NCBI RefSeq assembly: GCF_030931715.1
Contig: NZ_CP133261.1
Span: forward strand, 3,140,643-3,204,642
DNA: 64,000 nucleotides
Direction: 5' to 3'
Source: Tissierella sp. MB52-C2
GTDB taxonomy: Bacteria > Bacillota > Clostridia > Tissierellales > Tissierellaceae
Below are positions 42,841 to 51,871 of this stretch, in pieces. The translations under genes and the position numbers were made by a program. Position 1 is the first letter of the stretch. Each line of letters starts with the position of its first letter. The notes beneath the pieces were generated by a model. That model was not told the origin of the DNA. It saw only the letters and a list, made by a program, of their open reading frames with translations, and did no database searches.

Positions 42841-43914
42841 CTAATCTTCACTAAATAATAGTTCTTCATTGATAGGATAGCTACCATATATCCTGGCCGC
42901 ATCCATTAATGCATCAATATTTTCCATTGGCGAATCCTTTGGAATCTGACATCCAGAACTAAGTATATATCCTTTTTTAGTTCCATAAGTCTTTCTAATA
43001 CATTCTTTGCCCGCTCTAAGTACATCTTCCCTGGTACCTTTTTGTATTACATCAACTGGTGGAATATTTCCTGATATTGTAATTCTATCTCCCATTATTT
43101 CCTTAGCATCTTGAAGATCTTCTACATTATCTATGCTAAAACTTGAAATCCCCGTATCCATAACAGATTCCCAGATACCTTTGCTTTTACCACAAATATG
43201 AATTGAAAGACTACATCCTGTCAAGGATTTCATCTTATCCACATTTTTCTTAATATATGGTGCGGAAAATTCATTAAATTGTTTAACACTTATTAGACTT
43301 GTGGATGAAACAGGATCTGATAATCCTACTCCTATACCTAGTTCTGCAGCCTTTTCTATAAACCTATTATTAGATTCAGTTACTATCTCCATTAATGTAT
43401 GAACCTTATTTGGATATTTTAGCATCCATTTTAATAGATTTTCCGTACCAACCACCGAAGCAGCAGTGCTAAAAGGTCCAGCCAATCCTGCTCCAACATT
43501 TACCTCATGTCCTATCTTATCTTTTATAATCTGTACAGCCTTGAGAACTAAAGGTAGTTTGCCATCCTTTTCAGGGTTGGAAGGTTTTAAACTTTCTATT
43601 TCATCTACATTTTTTATAGCAGGTGCATCCATAAGTGAAATATTATTATCAGGATAATACATTTTTGAACCCATGGCCTCCGCAACTCCCCTTAAAGTAG
43701 CTGAGACACTTACACCATCATGTCTTAATCGTTTAAACAATGCTATCTCTAGTTCTGCCATTCTCTCTGCTGAATGATAATATTCTTTTAGAGTGATACC
43801 TATAAATGGTGCCATAGTCACTCCCATATGTGGATTGCACGGTATACGATCTATTTCAAGTCCTTGAGCGAAGGCTGTCATTCTTTCCTTTGGAGTCATT
43901 TGATCCTTTTTCAA
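42841..43914 (-). CDS. UroD-family (corrinoid-linked) methyltransferase
   Basis: About 357 residues. LEIDRIPCNPHMGVTMAPFIG, LAGPFSTAASVVGTENLLKW, GVGLSDPVSSTSLISV, LSIHICGKSKGIWESV (zinc HxC), ITISGNIPPVDVIQKGT and LSSGCQIPKDSPMENI (third Cys). It is strongly similar over its full length to the gene at 56164-57258. I start it at TTG 43914 (six bases after GGAGGG); the open frame extends to 43932. It directly follows the corrinoid protein gene, so it likely demethylates a substrate onto that protein. Confidence 0.88.
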   Translation of the reverse strand: MKKDQMTPKERMTAFAQGLEIDRIPCNPHMGVTMAPFIGITLKEYYHSAERMAELEIALFKRLRHDGVSVSATLRGVAEAMGSKMYYPDNNISLMDAPAIKNVDEIESLKPSNPEKDGKLPLVLKAVQIIKDKIGHEVNVGAGLAGPFSTAASVVGTENLLKWMLKYPNKVHTLMEIVTESNNRFIEKAAELGIGVGLSDPVSSTSLISVKQFNEFSAPYIKKNVDKMKSLTGCSLSIHICGKSKGIWESVMDTGISSFSIDNVEDLQDAKEIMGDRITISGNIPPVDVIQKGTREDVLRAGKECIRKTYGTKKGYILSSGCQIPKDSPMENIDALMDAARIYGSYPINEELLFSED

Positions 43915-43932
43915 TTTTACCCCTCCAATCAA

Positions 43933-44577
43933 TTAATTAGCTATCATTGATTTCATTCTCTTTACTGCTTCATTTGCATCTGCAGTATATGCATCTGCTC
44001 CAATTTCATCTGCAAATCTTTGGGATATAGGCCCTCCACCAATCATTACCTTATATTTATCTCTTATATTTTTTTCCTTTAAGGTATCTATTACAGTTTT
44101 CATCCCCATCATAGTAGTTGTCATCAGAGTTGACATACAGATAAAGTCTGCTCCTACTTCTTCTGCTACTATGATAAAATTTTTTAATGGGACGTCTCTG
44201 CCTAAGTCATATACCTCAATACCTGATGATTCGGTCATTATTTTGACCAAATTCTTTCCTATATCATGGGTATCTCCTTCCACAACTCCTATAACTACCT
44301 TAATAGGATTGTCTGTAGCTTCTGCCTTTATATGGGGTTTCAATATATCTAATCCTATGTTTAATGTATCTGAACAGGTAAGCACCTCTGGTAAAAAGTA
44401 TTCTTGCTCTTCATAGAGTTGTCCAACCTTATCCATTCCTACTACCAAGCCTTTGGTGATGGTTTCATCAGCCGGTATGGATAACTCTAGTGATCTATTG
44501 CAAAGTTCCTCTACTAATTCATCCTCCATCTCTACCACGGCTTCACTTATTTCTCCAAATAATTTTTCTTTGTTCAT
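43933..44577 (-). CDS. Corrinoid (B12-binding) protein, MtaC/MtbC type
   Basis: Carries the methyl group on cobalt between two methyltransferases. 214 residues: a four-helix cap domain (about 1-85; KGLVVGMDKVGQLYEEQEYFLPEVL) and a Rossmann B12 domain with EGDTHDIGKNLV, whose His is the lower cobalt ligand, then MSTLMTTTMMGMK and VMIGGGPISQRFADEIGADAYTADA. First gene of the leftward operon corrinoid protein-UroD-MtbA-RACo-UroD. Confidence 0.95.
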   Translation of the reverse strand: MNKEKLFGEISEAVVEMEDELVEELCNRSLELSIPADETITKGLVVGMDKVGQLYEEQEYFLPEVLTCSDTLNIGLDILKPHIKAEATDNPIKVVIGVVEGDTHDIGKNLVKIMTESSGIEVYDLGRDVPLKNFIIVAEEVGADFICMSTLMTTTMMGMKTVIDTLKEKNIRDKYKVMIGGGPISQRFADEIGADAYTADANEAVKRMKSMIAN

Positions 44578-44891
44578 CCTTTAACCTCCTTGATTTGCTA
44601 GACTTATTAATTACCATTGTATATTAATTGACAATTGTATTCTAATTGTGATTATCTATCAATGTTATGATTGCTATAGAATAAAATAATATGTTTTGAA
44701 TTTAACAAACCTGCTCATAGTCTTATTTATGTACTTTATTTCTTCTACATATAATTTTTTATCCTATCTAGTTGATAAATAAGAATTTACAAAGAACCAG
44801 TGAAATTTCTTCTCTGGTTCTTTGGTTAACCATTATTAATTTAAGTAATAATCATCAAAAATATGTCTTATTTACTATCTACCTTGCCAAT
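44578..44891. other. Intergenic region between MetQ-like gene and corrinoid operon
   Basis: Holds the terminator described separately (44791-44823) and, nearer the corrinoid gene, AT-rich DNA with TTGACA near 44637 on the plus strand and TTGTCAATTAA on the other. No gene, no cobalamin riboswitch that I can recognise. Confidence 0.4.
44791..44823 (-). terminator. Terminator after the MetQ-like gene
   Basis: Stem AAAGAACCAG / CTGGTTCTTT with a 13-base loop, about 70 bases past the MetQ-like stop. Confidence 0.7.
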
Positions 44892-45758
44892 CTAGTCATT
44901 AAATAATTTATATGCACCACCATAAAATTCATTAAATTTTTCTTTAAACTCATCTGTTTGTGTAACTTCAATTAAAGCCTTTACCCACTCTACATCAACA
45001 TTTTCTGGTTGTACAACTAGGCCTGTTGGAAATTGAGTAGAACTTTCATCTTCATAAAGATATACTTTTGGATCAAATCCAGCCATCTTCATTGTACTGG
45101 AGAAAGTTATTATTGCATCTACATCTTCAATACTTCTAACTGTTGCAGTAGTTTCCGTTTCAATCAATTTTACATTTTTAGGATTATCCTCAATATCTAA
45201 TAGCGAATAAAAATTTCCTGTTTTCTCACCTAAAGTAATAAGGCCTGCATCTCTAAGCACCCTCAAACTTCTATCCATATTAGTAGGGTCACCTGCTATT
45301 GCGATTTGGGCATTTTGTGGCAATTCATCTATACTATTATATTTAGATGAATATACTGCAAAATAAGAATAGTAAACATAAGGCTCTACCATAGTAAGAT
45401 TAGTATTATTTTCTTGGTTAAAAGTATTTATCCAAGGTAAGTGATTGAGAATCAGACTATCGATATTACCTTCCTTAAGAGCTACAGCAGGAAGATGATT
45501 ACCATCAAATACAGTTACCTCTAGGTCGTAGCCCTTTGACTCAAGCAATTCCTTCATTATTTGAACCGCTGGTTCATTTAGGGGCATACATCCAACTGTA
45601 AATTTTTTCTTTTCTTCTATCTTAGTTTTATTATCTAGTTCATCATCTGAATTAACTATAACATCCTGCTTTTTATCATCTTCTCCACAAGCCGTCAATA
45701 TGGTAGATAAGATTATCAAACTCATCATAAAAATTAGTATTCTTTTTCTCTTTTTCAT
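44892..45758 (-). CDS. NlpA/MetQ-like substrate-binding lipoprotein
   Basis: 288 residues. Lipoprotein signal ending LSTILTAC (lipobox Cys near 23), then the NlpA fold: VGCMPLNEPAVQIMKELLESKGYDLEV, IDSLILNHLPWINTFNQENNTNL, IAIAGDPTNMDRSLRVLRDAGLI and a C-terminal TGLVVQPENVDVEWVKALIEV. Relatives bind methionine, but the operon context (a DUF169 gene, next to corrinoid methyltransferases) allows another methylated or amino-acid-like ligand. Forms an importer with the permease and ATPase upstream. Confidence 0.85.
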   Translation of the reverse strand: MKKRKRILIFMMSLIILSTILTACGEDDKKQDVIVNSDDELDNKTKIEEKKKFTVGCMPLNEPAVQIMKELLESKGYDLEVTVFDGNHLPAVALKEGNIDSLILNHLPWINTFNQENNTNLTMVEPYVYYSYFAVYSSKYNSIDELPQNAQIAIAGDPTNMDRSLRVLRDAGLITLGEKTGNFYSLLDIEDNPKNVKLIETETTATVRSIEDVDAIITFSSTMKMAGFDPKVYLYEDESSTQFPTGLVVQPENVDVEWVKALIEVTQTDEFKEKFNEFYGGAYKLFND

Positions 45759-45786
45759 TATTTCGCCTCCATTGACTATTTTACTT

Positions 45787-46602
45787 TTATTTATAGTTAT
45801 CTAGACCCTTTATACCTATGTATGCTCCATCATCATAGTTTTTGTTATATTCAATATTTAAAGTATCCTCTAAATTATTTTCTTTAAGCTTTTTCTCAAT
45901 TATTTTCTTCTGAGGATTTCGCTCCAAAGGATTTACAGTCTGCTTTATTCCATCTAATATAGTTGCAAATTTATTAAATGGAACTCCTATAGCCAGCTCA
46001 TCTCTTTTCCACTGCGCTAAAAATCTTGTGCCAGAACACATCATTGATATATTAATCTCGTTAGTTTCAAATGGAAAGGAAGTGCATTCCTGACATAATG
46101 CCTGCATTCCTGCCATTTTTATCCCTTTAGCTTGTCCATTATGATAGGCATTCCCCTGTATAATTCTCATGGCATTATATGGATCGGTTATTATTATAAC
46201 TACGTCTGGGTTTTCTTCATATTGTTCTAATGGCATTATTCCAACTCCATAAATCTCATGCTGGCAATATACCATATCCCTTGATAAACTTCTGCTAATG
46301 CATAAATCTTTATATGACCCATTTTCTGAACGTCTTCTCCCTGATATAGTTCCATTATTCGGTTTTAATAAACCTAATGCCATAGCTGCACCAAGACATG
46401 CGAAGTTTTTCAAACAAACCTTATAGGATTTACCCCGTGATGCATTTCTTACCATGGTACAATACGCCATCATATTATCTATTGTGTTGGCTTTAAATTC
46501 ATCATATTCTTCCTTTTCAAATATAAATTTTATACCTACTGCTTTTCTCTCTAATTCCAATAAAGATTCTAGCAAAATTGAACTAGTATTAATATCTAAC
46601 AT
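45787..46602 (-). CDS. DUF169-family protein within a MetNIQ-like operon
   Basis: 271 residues, no signal peptide. It shows the DUF169 layout: VGIKFIFEKEEYDEF, a Cys-rich middle (MMAYCTMVRNASRGKSYKV, LKNFACLGAAMALGLL), VVIIITDPYNAMRIIQGNAY and MQALCQECTSFPFETNEIN, then SGTRFLAQWKRDELAIGVPF. DUF169 proteins are common in anaerobes; their biochemical role is not known to me. Insertion between the binding protein and permease genes suggests it handles the imported ligand. Confidence 0.75.
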   Translation of the reverse strand: MLDINTSSILLESLLELERKAVGIKFIFEKEEYDEFKANTIDNMMAYCTMVRNASRGKSYKVCLKNFACLGAAMALGLLKPNNGTISGRRRSENGSYKDLCISRSLSRDMVYCQHEIYGVGIMPLEQYEENPDVVIIITDPYNAMRIIQGNAYHNGQAKGIKMAGMQALCQECTSFPFETNEINISMMCSGTRFLAQWKRDELAIGVPFNKFATILDGIKQTVNPLERNPQKKIIEKKLKENNLEDTLNIEYNKNYDDGAYIGIKGLDNYK

Positions 46603-46624
46603 ATTTAATTTTCACCTCCTGAAT

Positions 46625-47299
46625 CTATAAGAATTTTTTATATAACCAGGACCCAATTGCCTGAGTAATTATTACCATTATAAATAGTATAAATACAGAT
46701 GTATAAAGTATTGAATTATTAAAGCTTTGATATCCATAGTTCAAAGCTACAGCACCTAATCCTCCTCCTCCTACTGCTCCTGCTATAGTTGTACTTGCAA
46801 TATAAGTAATTGTAGACATGGTAGCAATGGATATTATAGAGGGTACAGATTCCTTAACAATAATCTTAAATATAATCTGCATATCTGTTGCACCAAAGGA
46901 TCTAGCTGCTTCTACAAGCTGCTTGTCCACTTCTCTAAAGCTATTTTCCAGCATTCTTGCAATAAATGCAGTTGCAGCAATAGATAAAGGCAATATAGCC
47001 GCCTTTTCACCTACAGTAGTGCCTACAATCTTTCTAGTTAAAGGAGATATGGCAACAATAAGTATCAATATTGGAAACGACCTTATGGTATTAACAAGGA
47101 AATCAAGTAGCTTATATATCTTCTTTTTAGGATTTAAACCGTCTGGTCCATAGATTGTAAGCAATATTGCAAGACCAAATCCCAAGGCAAATCCAATAGT
47201 TACTGTGGCTATAACCATCCTCAATGTGGCAAAAATAGATGGTCCAATTATCTTTTTAAAATATTTTAGCCATAGTGTCCAAAATTCACTATTCAACAT
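46625..47299 (-). CDS. MetI-like ABC permease
   Basis: 224 residues with five membrane segments. GPSIFATLRMVIATVTIGFALGFGL, ILILIVAISPLTRKIVGTTVGEKAAILPL, the EAA-type loop LVEAARSFGATDMQIIFKIIVKESVPSII, and TTIAGAVGGGGLGAVALNYGYQ match MetI. Overlaps the ATPase gene by seven bases. Confidence 0.9.
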   Translation of the reverse strand: MLNSEFWTLWLKYFKKIIGPSIFATLRMVIATVTIGFALGFGLAILLTIYGPDGLNPKKKIYKLLDFLVNTIRSFPILILIVAISPLTRKIVGTTVGEKAAILPLSIAATAFIARMLENSFREVDKQLVEAARSFGATDMQIIFKIIVKESVPSIISIATMSTITYIASTTIAGAVGGGGLGAVALNYGYQSFNNSILYTSVFILFIMVIITQAIGSWLYKKFL

Positions 47300-48291
47300 A
47301 TTTCCTCCTCTCCTAAGAATTCCTCATCTAATTCAAAATATTTCCAAATAACATTTTTTTCATCAAGATACTTCCTTACATTATTAAATTCATCATTGGG
47401 TATATTTATTATTATTGAACCTAATGGACTATTTTTATAGTTTTCCATCTCTCCGCCTAATATTATGCAGTCTATATTAAGCTCCCTTGCCATCTTTGTA
47501 ATAATAGGCTGAGAAGCATTATCTTGAGAATAAAATATCTCGATATTTACTCCTATTTCAGGTAAAGCTATTTCCTTCTGTCCTATAAGGTTCTTTAAGG
47601 CTGGAGGTTGATTTAGAAACACTTTATCTACTGGTCCAACTGCCTCAATCCTTCCATCTTCAATAATTGCTATTTCTTCGCATATACTTCTCAAAACGGG
47701 CATTTCATGGGTAACAATCACCATTGTTATTCCTAAATCTTTATTAATCTTATTCAACAATGAGATTATAGATTTAGTACTTTTAGGATCTAATGCGGAT
47801 GTTGCTTCATCACATAAAAGTATCTTAGGTTCCATGGCTAATGCTCTTGCTATTGCAACCCTTTGCTTTTGCCCTCCTGATAATTCTCTAGGTTTTGAGT
47901 TGATTTTATCTGGTATATCTATTACCTCCAACAATTCCCGTACCCTTTTGTCTATAAAGGATTTGTCATAATTCCAGCATCTCAAAGGCAAAGCTATATT
48001 CTCATAGACCGTCAGCCTTTCCAGCAATGAGAAATGTTGAAATATCATACCTATATCCTTTCGAAAACTTCTTAGTTCCTTTTCTGAAAGATTTTTTACA
48101 TCAACATCACCTACATATAAACTTCCTTCATTATATTTCTCCAAGCCATTTATGCATCTAAGCAAGGTTGATTTTCCGGTTCCGCTTCTTCCCACTAATC
48201 CAAATATTTTGCCTTCTTCAATTTGTAAATCTATACCTTTTAATACTTCCAAATTACCATAGAATTTCCTAAGGTTTTTAATTTCTATCAT
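47293..48291 (-). CDS. MetN-like ABC ATPase with NIL domain
   Basis: 332 residues: Walker A LVGRSGTGKSTLLRCING, Q-loop GMIFQHFSLLERLTV, signature RELSGGQKQRVAIARALA, Walker B ILLCDEATSALDPKSTKS, H-loop VIVTHEMPVLRSICE. The C-terminal NIL domain (about 255-332) is the ligand-sensing part that in MetN binds methionine and shuts the transporter. First gene of the metN-I-DUF169-Q operon, with motif copy 3 about 50 bases upstream. No SAM riboswitch or methionine T-box precedes it, which argues against plain methionine control. Confidence 0.9.
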   Translation of the reverse strand: MIEIKNLRKFYGNLEVLKGIDLQIEEGKIFGLVGRSGTGKSTLLRCINGLEKYNEGSLYVGDVDVKNLSEKELRSFRKDIGMIFQHFSLLERLTVYENIALPLRCWNYDKSFIDKRVRELLEVIDIPDKINSKPRELSGGQKQRVAIARALAMEPKILLCDEATSALDPKSTKSIISLLNKINKDLGITMVIVTHEMPVLRSICEEIAIIEDGRIEAVGPVDKVFLNQPPALKNLIGQKEIALPEIGVNIEIFYSQDNASQPIITKMARELNIDCIILGGEMENYKNSPLGSIIINIPNDEFNNVRKYLDEKNVIWKYFELDEEFLGEEEIC

Positions 48292-48341
48292 ATTTTCACT
48301 GTCTTCCTTTCCTTCCCATAATCTGATTTTTTCCCTTAATC

Positions 48342-48358
48342 AATAAAGTTCTTATTAG
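48342..48358 (-). promoter_or_regulatory. Shared upstream motif, copy 3 (MetN-like operon)
   Basis: CTAATAAGAACTTTATT on the minus strand, 50 bases before the ATPase start; one base longer in the middle than the other copies. The rest of the 293-base gap 48292-48584 shows nothing further that I can name. Confidence 0.4.
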
Positions 48359-48584
48359 TTAACTTTTAACATCTTTTATCAGTGTATATTAATTTTAAAA
48401 GCTAATCTAATTGTTTTTCCAAATACTAACAGTTCAATTTATAGCTACAATTTATGGTGAAATCATCGCTAAAATTCTTTTATATTTATTAAATGTAATA
48501 TTATTAATCTAATTATGGGTGAATTTACTACAAAGTGTAAAATAGCTAGTATTAATAGAGTATTATTCAATAAATTACTGTCTT

Positions 48585-49364
48585 TTATATGGTTAATTCA
48601 TTTGCCCAAATACTATTTTCAATTAATGACTTTAATTGCAGTTCAGAGGATTTTCCAAATGAAAGCCTATCTATCATAGCATTTGCTGCGGGATGATAAT
48701 ATTCTCCTCTTTCTTCTGCTTCTTTACCTGCATTTTTAGCTTTTTCTATTATAGTTAAATCTTTTAATCTAATCTCATTTGGTATGGGATTTAATAGTAA
48801 TGTTTTTTCTCCTAAAGGTTGTCCACTATATTTACCTGTAAGTTTAATTGACTTAGTGGTTAGCATAAAACCATCTATAGTATCTGTATCTTTTCCCCAT
48901 ATGCTGACATTATGTTCTAATAGCCATTTAATAGTTCCCTCTATATCTATAACATCCTTTGGTGAAGTAGCTATCAATGTTACATTCATAGTTGCTATAG
49001 CAGGTAAATCTGCACATAGTTCTTCTCCTACAATATCTCCAGTACCACCCATTCCAGCAGTTACTGCAATCCGAATTCCTTTTTCCTTTGCTGCCATCAT
49101 AGTCCCAGAGGCAGTTAATGCACCACTTATACCCTTATTACAGGACTCTATAAAAATATCTCTATCTATACGTATCAATTCCTTTGCTCTGGCTCTAAAG
49201 CCAATAAACTCCTCTATATCTCCTATTATTACTTCTCCCTTATCAACCCAGGCTATACATCTATGTTCCCAAGGCCATAACTCAAGAAGAGTTTCATTAT
49301 CGATGGATTTTAAGCCATGGGTCAATAAAGCTGTTTCTACAAGAAATTTTGTTTCTACATTCAT
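48585..49364 (-). CDS. PsuG-like (pseudouridine-5'-phosphate glycosidase family) protein, divergent
   Basis: 259 residues, shorter than typical PsuG (about 300). Family-type blocks: TALLTHGLKSIDNETLLE at the start, GGTMMA-like SGTMMAAKEKGIRIAVTAGMGGTGD, TTKSIKLTGKYSGQPLGEKTLLLNPIPNEIRL and a C-terminal ERGEYYHPAANAMIDRLSFGKSSELQLKSL, which mirror PsuG's VANPIP and NRA..D regions. Canonical PsuG opens a carbon-carbon glycosidic bond in pseudouridine 5'-phosphate. Some residues differ, so the substrate may be another modified nucleotide. It follows yjjI by about 40 bases in the same leftward group as a nucleoside-type importer; a PfkB kinase, the usual partner, is encoded at 57353. Confidence 0.75.
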   Translation of the reverse strand: MNVETKFLVETALLTHGLKSIDNETLLELWPWEHRCIAWVDKGEVIIGDIEEFIGFRARAKELIRIDRDIFIESCNKGISGALTASGTMMAAKEKGIRIAVTAGMGGTGDIVGEELCADLPAIATMNVTLIATSPKDVIDIEGTIKWLLEHNVSIWGKDTDTIDGFMLTTKSIKLTGKYSGQPLGEKTLLLNPIPNEIRLKDLTIIEKAKNAGKEAEERGEYYHPAANAMIDRLSFGKSSELQLKSLIENSIWANELTI

Positions 49365-49405
49365 TAAATCTTCACTTCCTTAAATTAATATTATTTTATC
49401 TAGGA

Positions 49406-50929
49406 TTATTCCTCTGTAGTTCTCACCATTCTATCTAATATATTATGCTCTAATATCTGCTCTTTTCCATATCTTATATTGCCATAATTCACGTGTATAC
49501 CATTTTTAAGTCTCTCAAGATCAGATTTCTTCACTAGATACCCGCTTACTCTAACTAAATCTCCATCCTGTGTATATGCTGAAATATATCTCATGCCAAC
49601 TTCAAAGGCACCTCTAAATATATTTAAAATAGCCTCTGGATTATTTATTGCTGTACTGTCAAATGGAAAATGGTCACTGACTCCTGATGGAAAATATTTA
49701 TGAAATAGACCTGAATGTCTTAAATGAGCATATATAGGGAGTTCTTCTCCATTGGCTATTCTAACTCCAGCAGTAGTTTCTGCTGTTGATTCTATTTGAG
49801 CATGAAGTAAAAAACGATTATTCATTGATTTTCCATACTTGCTCTTAAAGTTCTTCACCCTATTATCTATAAAATCCATTATTTTTAACCCTAGTTTATT
49901 TGCTTCCTGATCCTTTCCATATATAAATGGTTTTCCTTGAATTTTCATTAAATGTGTAACACATTCATGCATACCAACTATACCAAACATTCCTACAAAT
50001 CTATTAAGGTCTATAAATCCTTCTGTTACTAGGAAATTAGTTTTGAAAAAGGTACTCTCCTCTACTAAAAATCTGATTTTCCTTTCCATAAAATCACACA
50101 ATATATCTATGGCATAGGGTAAGTCCTTTTCAAAAAATTCTTCCATGGATTTTGAATTCAAAGCTACTTTGTTTAATCTAATCTTTGATAATGTAAAAGC
50201 TCCTCCATTTGATGGAAGTCCGTTAAAGCAGCTTGCTATACCATAATCATCACCGAAATCTTTTCTAAACATTTTATCGTTGGCAAAGGCAGGATTTGCA
50301 CATATAAGAGAAGATTCTATACATTTAACAGCAAACTTATCTGGAGTTTTTTCTTTATCATATAATAGCGTCATATTTGGAATGGCATTTTGTAATTCCT
50401 TTTCTAAATCAATTATTATATTCCCTGCCAATGTTTCTTCTGGTCCTATATTGGCATGACAAAAACTATCATTTATAGTTCTATCCAGATGAATTAGAAA
50501 CCATTTAATCTGTTCCCTTGCCATATCTTCATCCTCAATATATGGGTCTAATAATTTATCTATTCTTCCAATAAATACTGGATAATTACTAAAGGATGGC
50601 ACATGATGATAAAATATTAAAAGAGAATTTATTGCCTCTGTCAATGTCTTGGCTGGTTTTAATCTTAAAAACTCACAGCCTTCTTTCAAAAGCTTTTCAT
50701 AATTTGGCAATATATATCGTGGAGTAAATATGGCATGTCCCTCACCAAGATCTGATATTATATCTTTTTCCGATAACTCAAAGTATTTTTCATCAACACC
50801 CTCAGGATATGGAAGTTGATTTTCTGCTATTTTGGCTAATCTTGATACTATCTGATGATATGTTAAACTTGGGTTTTTTATTTCCTTTAAAACATCTGCT
50901 TTGGTTTCATCTATATTTTTATATATCAA
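49406..50929 (-). CDS. yjjI: YjjI-family glycyl-radical enzyme
   Basis: About 507 residues. Similar in length and motifs to E. coli YjjI: NDSFCHANIGPEETLAGNIIIDLE, GIASCFNGLPSNGGAFTLSKIRLNK with a candidate thiyl Cys, NNRFLLHAQIESTAETTAGVRI and the glycyl-radical loop DLVRVSGYLVKKSDLERL near the C-terminus. Reaction not established to my knowledge. In E. coli yjjI sits with its activase yjjW next to the deo nucleoside genes; here nucleoside-type import genes are the neighbours and no activase is in the window. TTG 50929 is preferred (eight bases past GGAGG); GTG 50938 overlaps it. Confidence 0.85.
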   Translation of the reverse strand: MIYKNIDETKADVLKEIKNPSLTYHQIVSRLAKIAENQLPYPEGVDEKYFELSEKDIISDLGEGHAIFTPRYILPNYEKLLKEGCEFLRLKPAKTLTEAINSLLIFYHHVPSFSNYPVFIGRIDKLLDPYIEDEDMAREQIKWFLIHLDRTINDSFCHANIGPEETLAGNIIIDLEKELQNAIPNMTLLYDKEKTPDKFAVKCIESSLICANPAFANDKMFRKDFGDDYGIASCFNGLPSNGGAFTLSKIRLNKVALNSKSMEEFFEKDLPYAIDILCDFMERKIRFLVEESTFFKTNFLVTEGFIDLNRFVGMFGIVGMHECVTHLMKIQGKPFIYGKDQEANKLGLKIMDFIDNRVKNFKSKYGKSMNNRFLLHAQIESTAETTAGVRIANGEELPIYAHLRHSGLFHKYFPSGVSDHFPFDSTAINNPEAILNIFRGAFEVGMRYISAYTQDGDLVRVSGYLVKKSDLERLKNGIHVNYGNIRYGKEQILEHNILDRMVRTTEE

Positions 50930-50944
50930 TATGTCCACCTCCAG

Positions 50945-51871
50945 CTATTGATTATCTATTATAGGATTCTTGCTGAAATTCTTCAAATTACTAATTATCA
51001 ATACTAAAATAACTACTACAAAAGGCAGCATTTGCAATAATTGAGTAGGTACTCCGAAGGATGTTAAGGTAAGGGTTATTGCATTGGTATAAGCAAATAA
51101 CATGCCTATAAATGCGGCTTTTAAAGGATTACCCTTCCCTACAAGTATAGCTGCAAAGGCTAAAAATCCACGACCTGCTGTCATATTTTCTGAGAACATA
51201 CTTAGGCCTGATAAAGGCATATATGCACCTCCTAAGCCAGACATTACCCCCATAATAATCAATGCTATCCATCTATATTTCAATATATTTACTCCAGAGG
51301 TCTGTGCTCCTACTTGGTTTATTCCAATACCTCTAAGTCTTAGCCCAAAGGGAGTTTGATACATGATTATAGCTCCAATAAATATGGAGATATAAGCTAT
51401 ATATACTAATATGATTTGATTATTTAAAACCTTATGGATATATGGGATTGATCTTAAAATAGGTATATCTATAGGTTGGAAATTCACAATTTTAGGACTG
51501 TGAAAAAATCCCCTTACCTTAAATACCTTAGTTAATAATAAGGTGGTCATTGCCCATGATCCAAAATTAAGTGCTATACTTACTATCATTGGATTTGCAT
51601 TAAAATGAAGGACAAATACACCAAAGACTGCAGCAAGAATTACTCCCGCAACTATGGCGAGCAAAGCACCTATATAGGGATTTGCTGATAAATAACTTCC
51701 CCATGCAGCAAAAAATGCTGCTGAAAGCATAAAACATTCAAATGCAATACAAAATGTTCCAGTTTGTTTACTAAATGAACCACCTACACTTGTTAATATA
51801 ATTGGAGTGCTCAATCGAAATGTAGCTGACCATGTTACAGTTCCAAATAAAATTTCCATTATAGTCAACAT
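50945..51871 (-). CDS. Nucleoside-type ABC permease 2
   Basis: 308 residues, about nine membrane segments, of the BPD_transp_2 (RbsC-like) family in the YufQ/NupQ branch: STPIILTSVGGSFSKQTGTFCIAFECFML, HFNANPMIVSIALNFGSWAM, LRGIGINQVGAQTSGVNILKYRW and GLGGAYMPLSGLSMFSENMTAGRGFLAFAAILVG. Overlaps permease 1 by seven bases. Forms the importer with the neighbouring permease, ATPase and BMP lipoprotein. Confidence 0.88.
   Translation of the reverse strand: MLTIMEILFGTVTWSATFRLSTPIILTSVGGSFSKQTGTFCIAFECFMLSAAFFAAWGSYLSANPYIGALLAIVAGVILAAVFGVFVLHFNANPMIVSIALNFGSWAMTTLLLTKVFKVRGFFHSPKIVNFQPIDIPILRSIPYIHKVLNNQIILVYIAYISIFIGAIIMYQTPFGLRLRGIGINQVGAQTSGVNILKYRWIALIIMGVMSGLGGAYMPLSGLSMFSENMTAGRGFLAFAAILVGKGNPLKAAFIGMLFAYTNAITLTLTSFGVPTQLLQMLPFVVVILVLIISNLKNFSKNPIIDNQ

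Noticed and set aside
44578-44891. Cobalamin riboswitch ahead of the corrinoid protein operon
   Set aside because: No B12-box-like sequence seen; region is short and AT-rich.
48292-48584. SAM riboswitch or methionine T-box ahead of the MetN-like operon
   Set aside because: No conserved core motifs or terminator/antiterminator pair found on either strand.
48784-49383. 199-residue plus-strand reading frame
   Set aside because: Fully antisense to the PsuG-like gene, no ribosome site, composition of a shadow frame.
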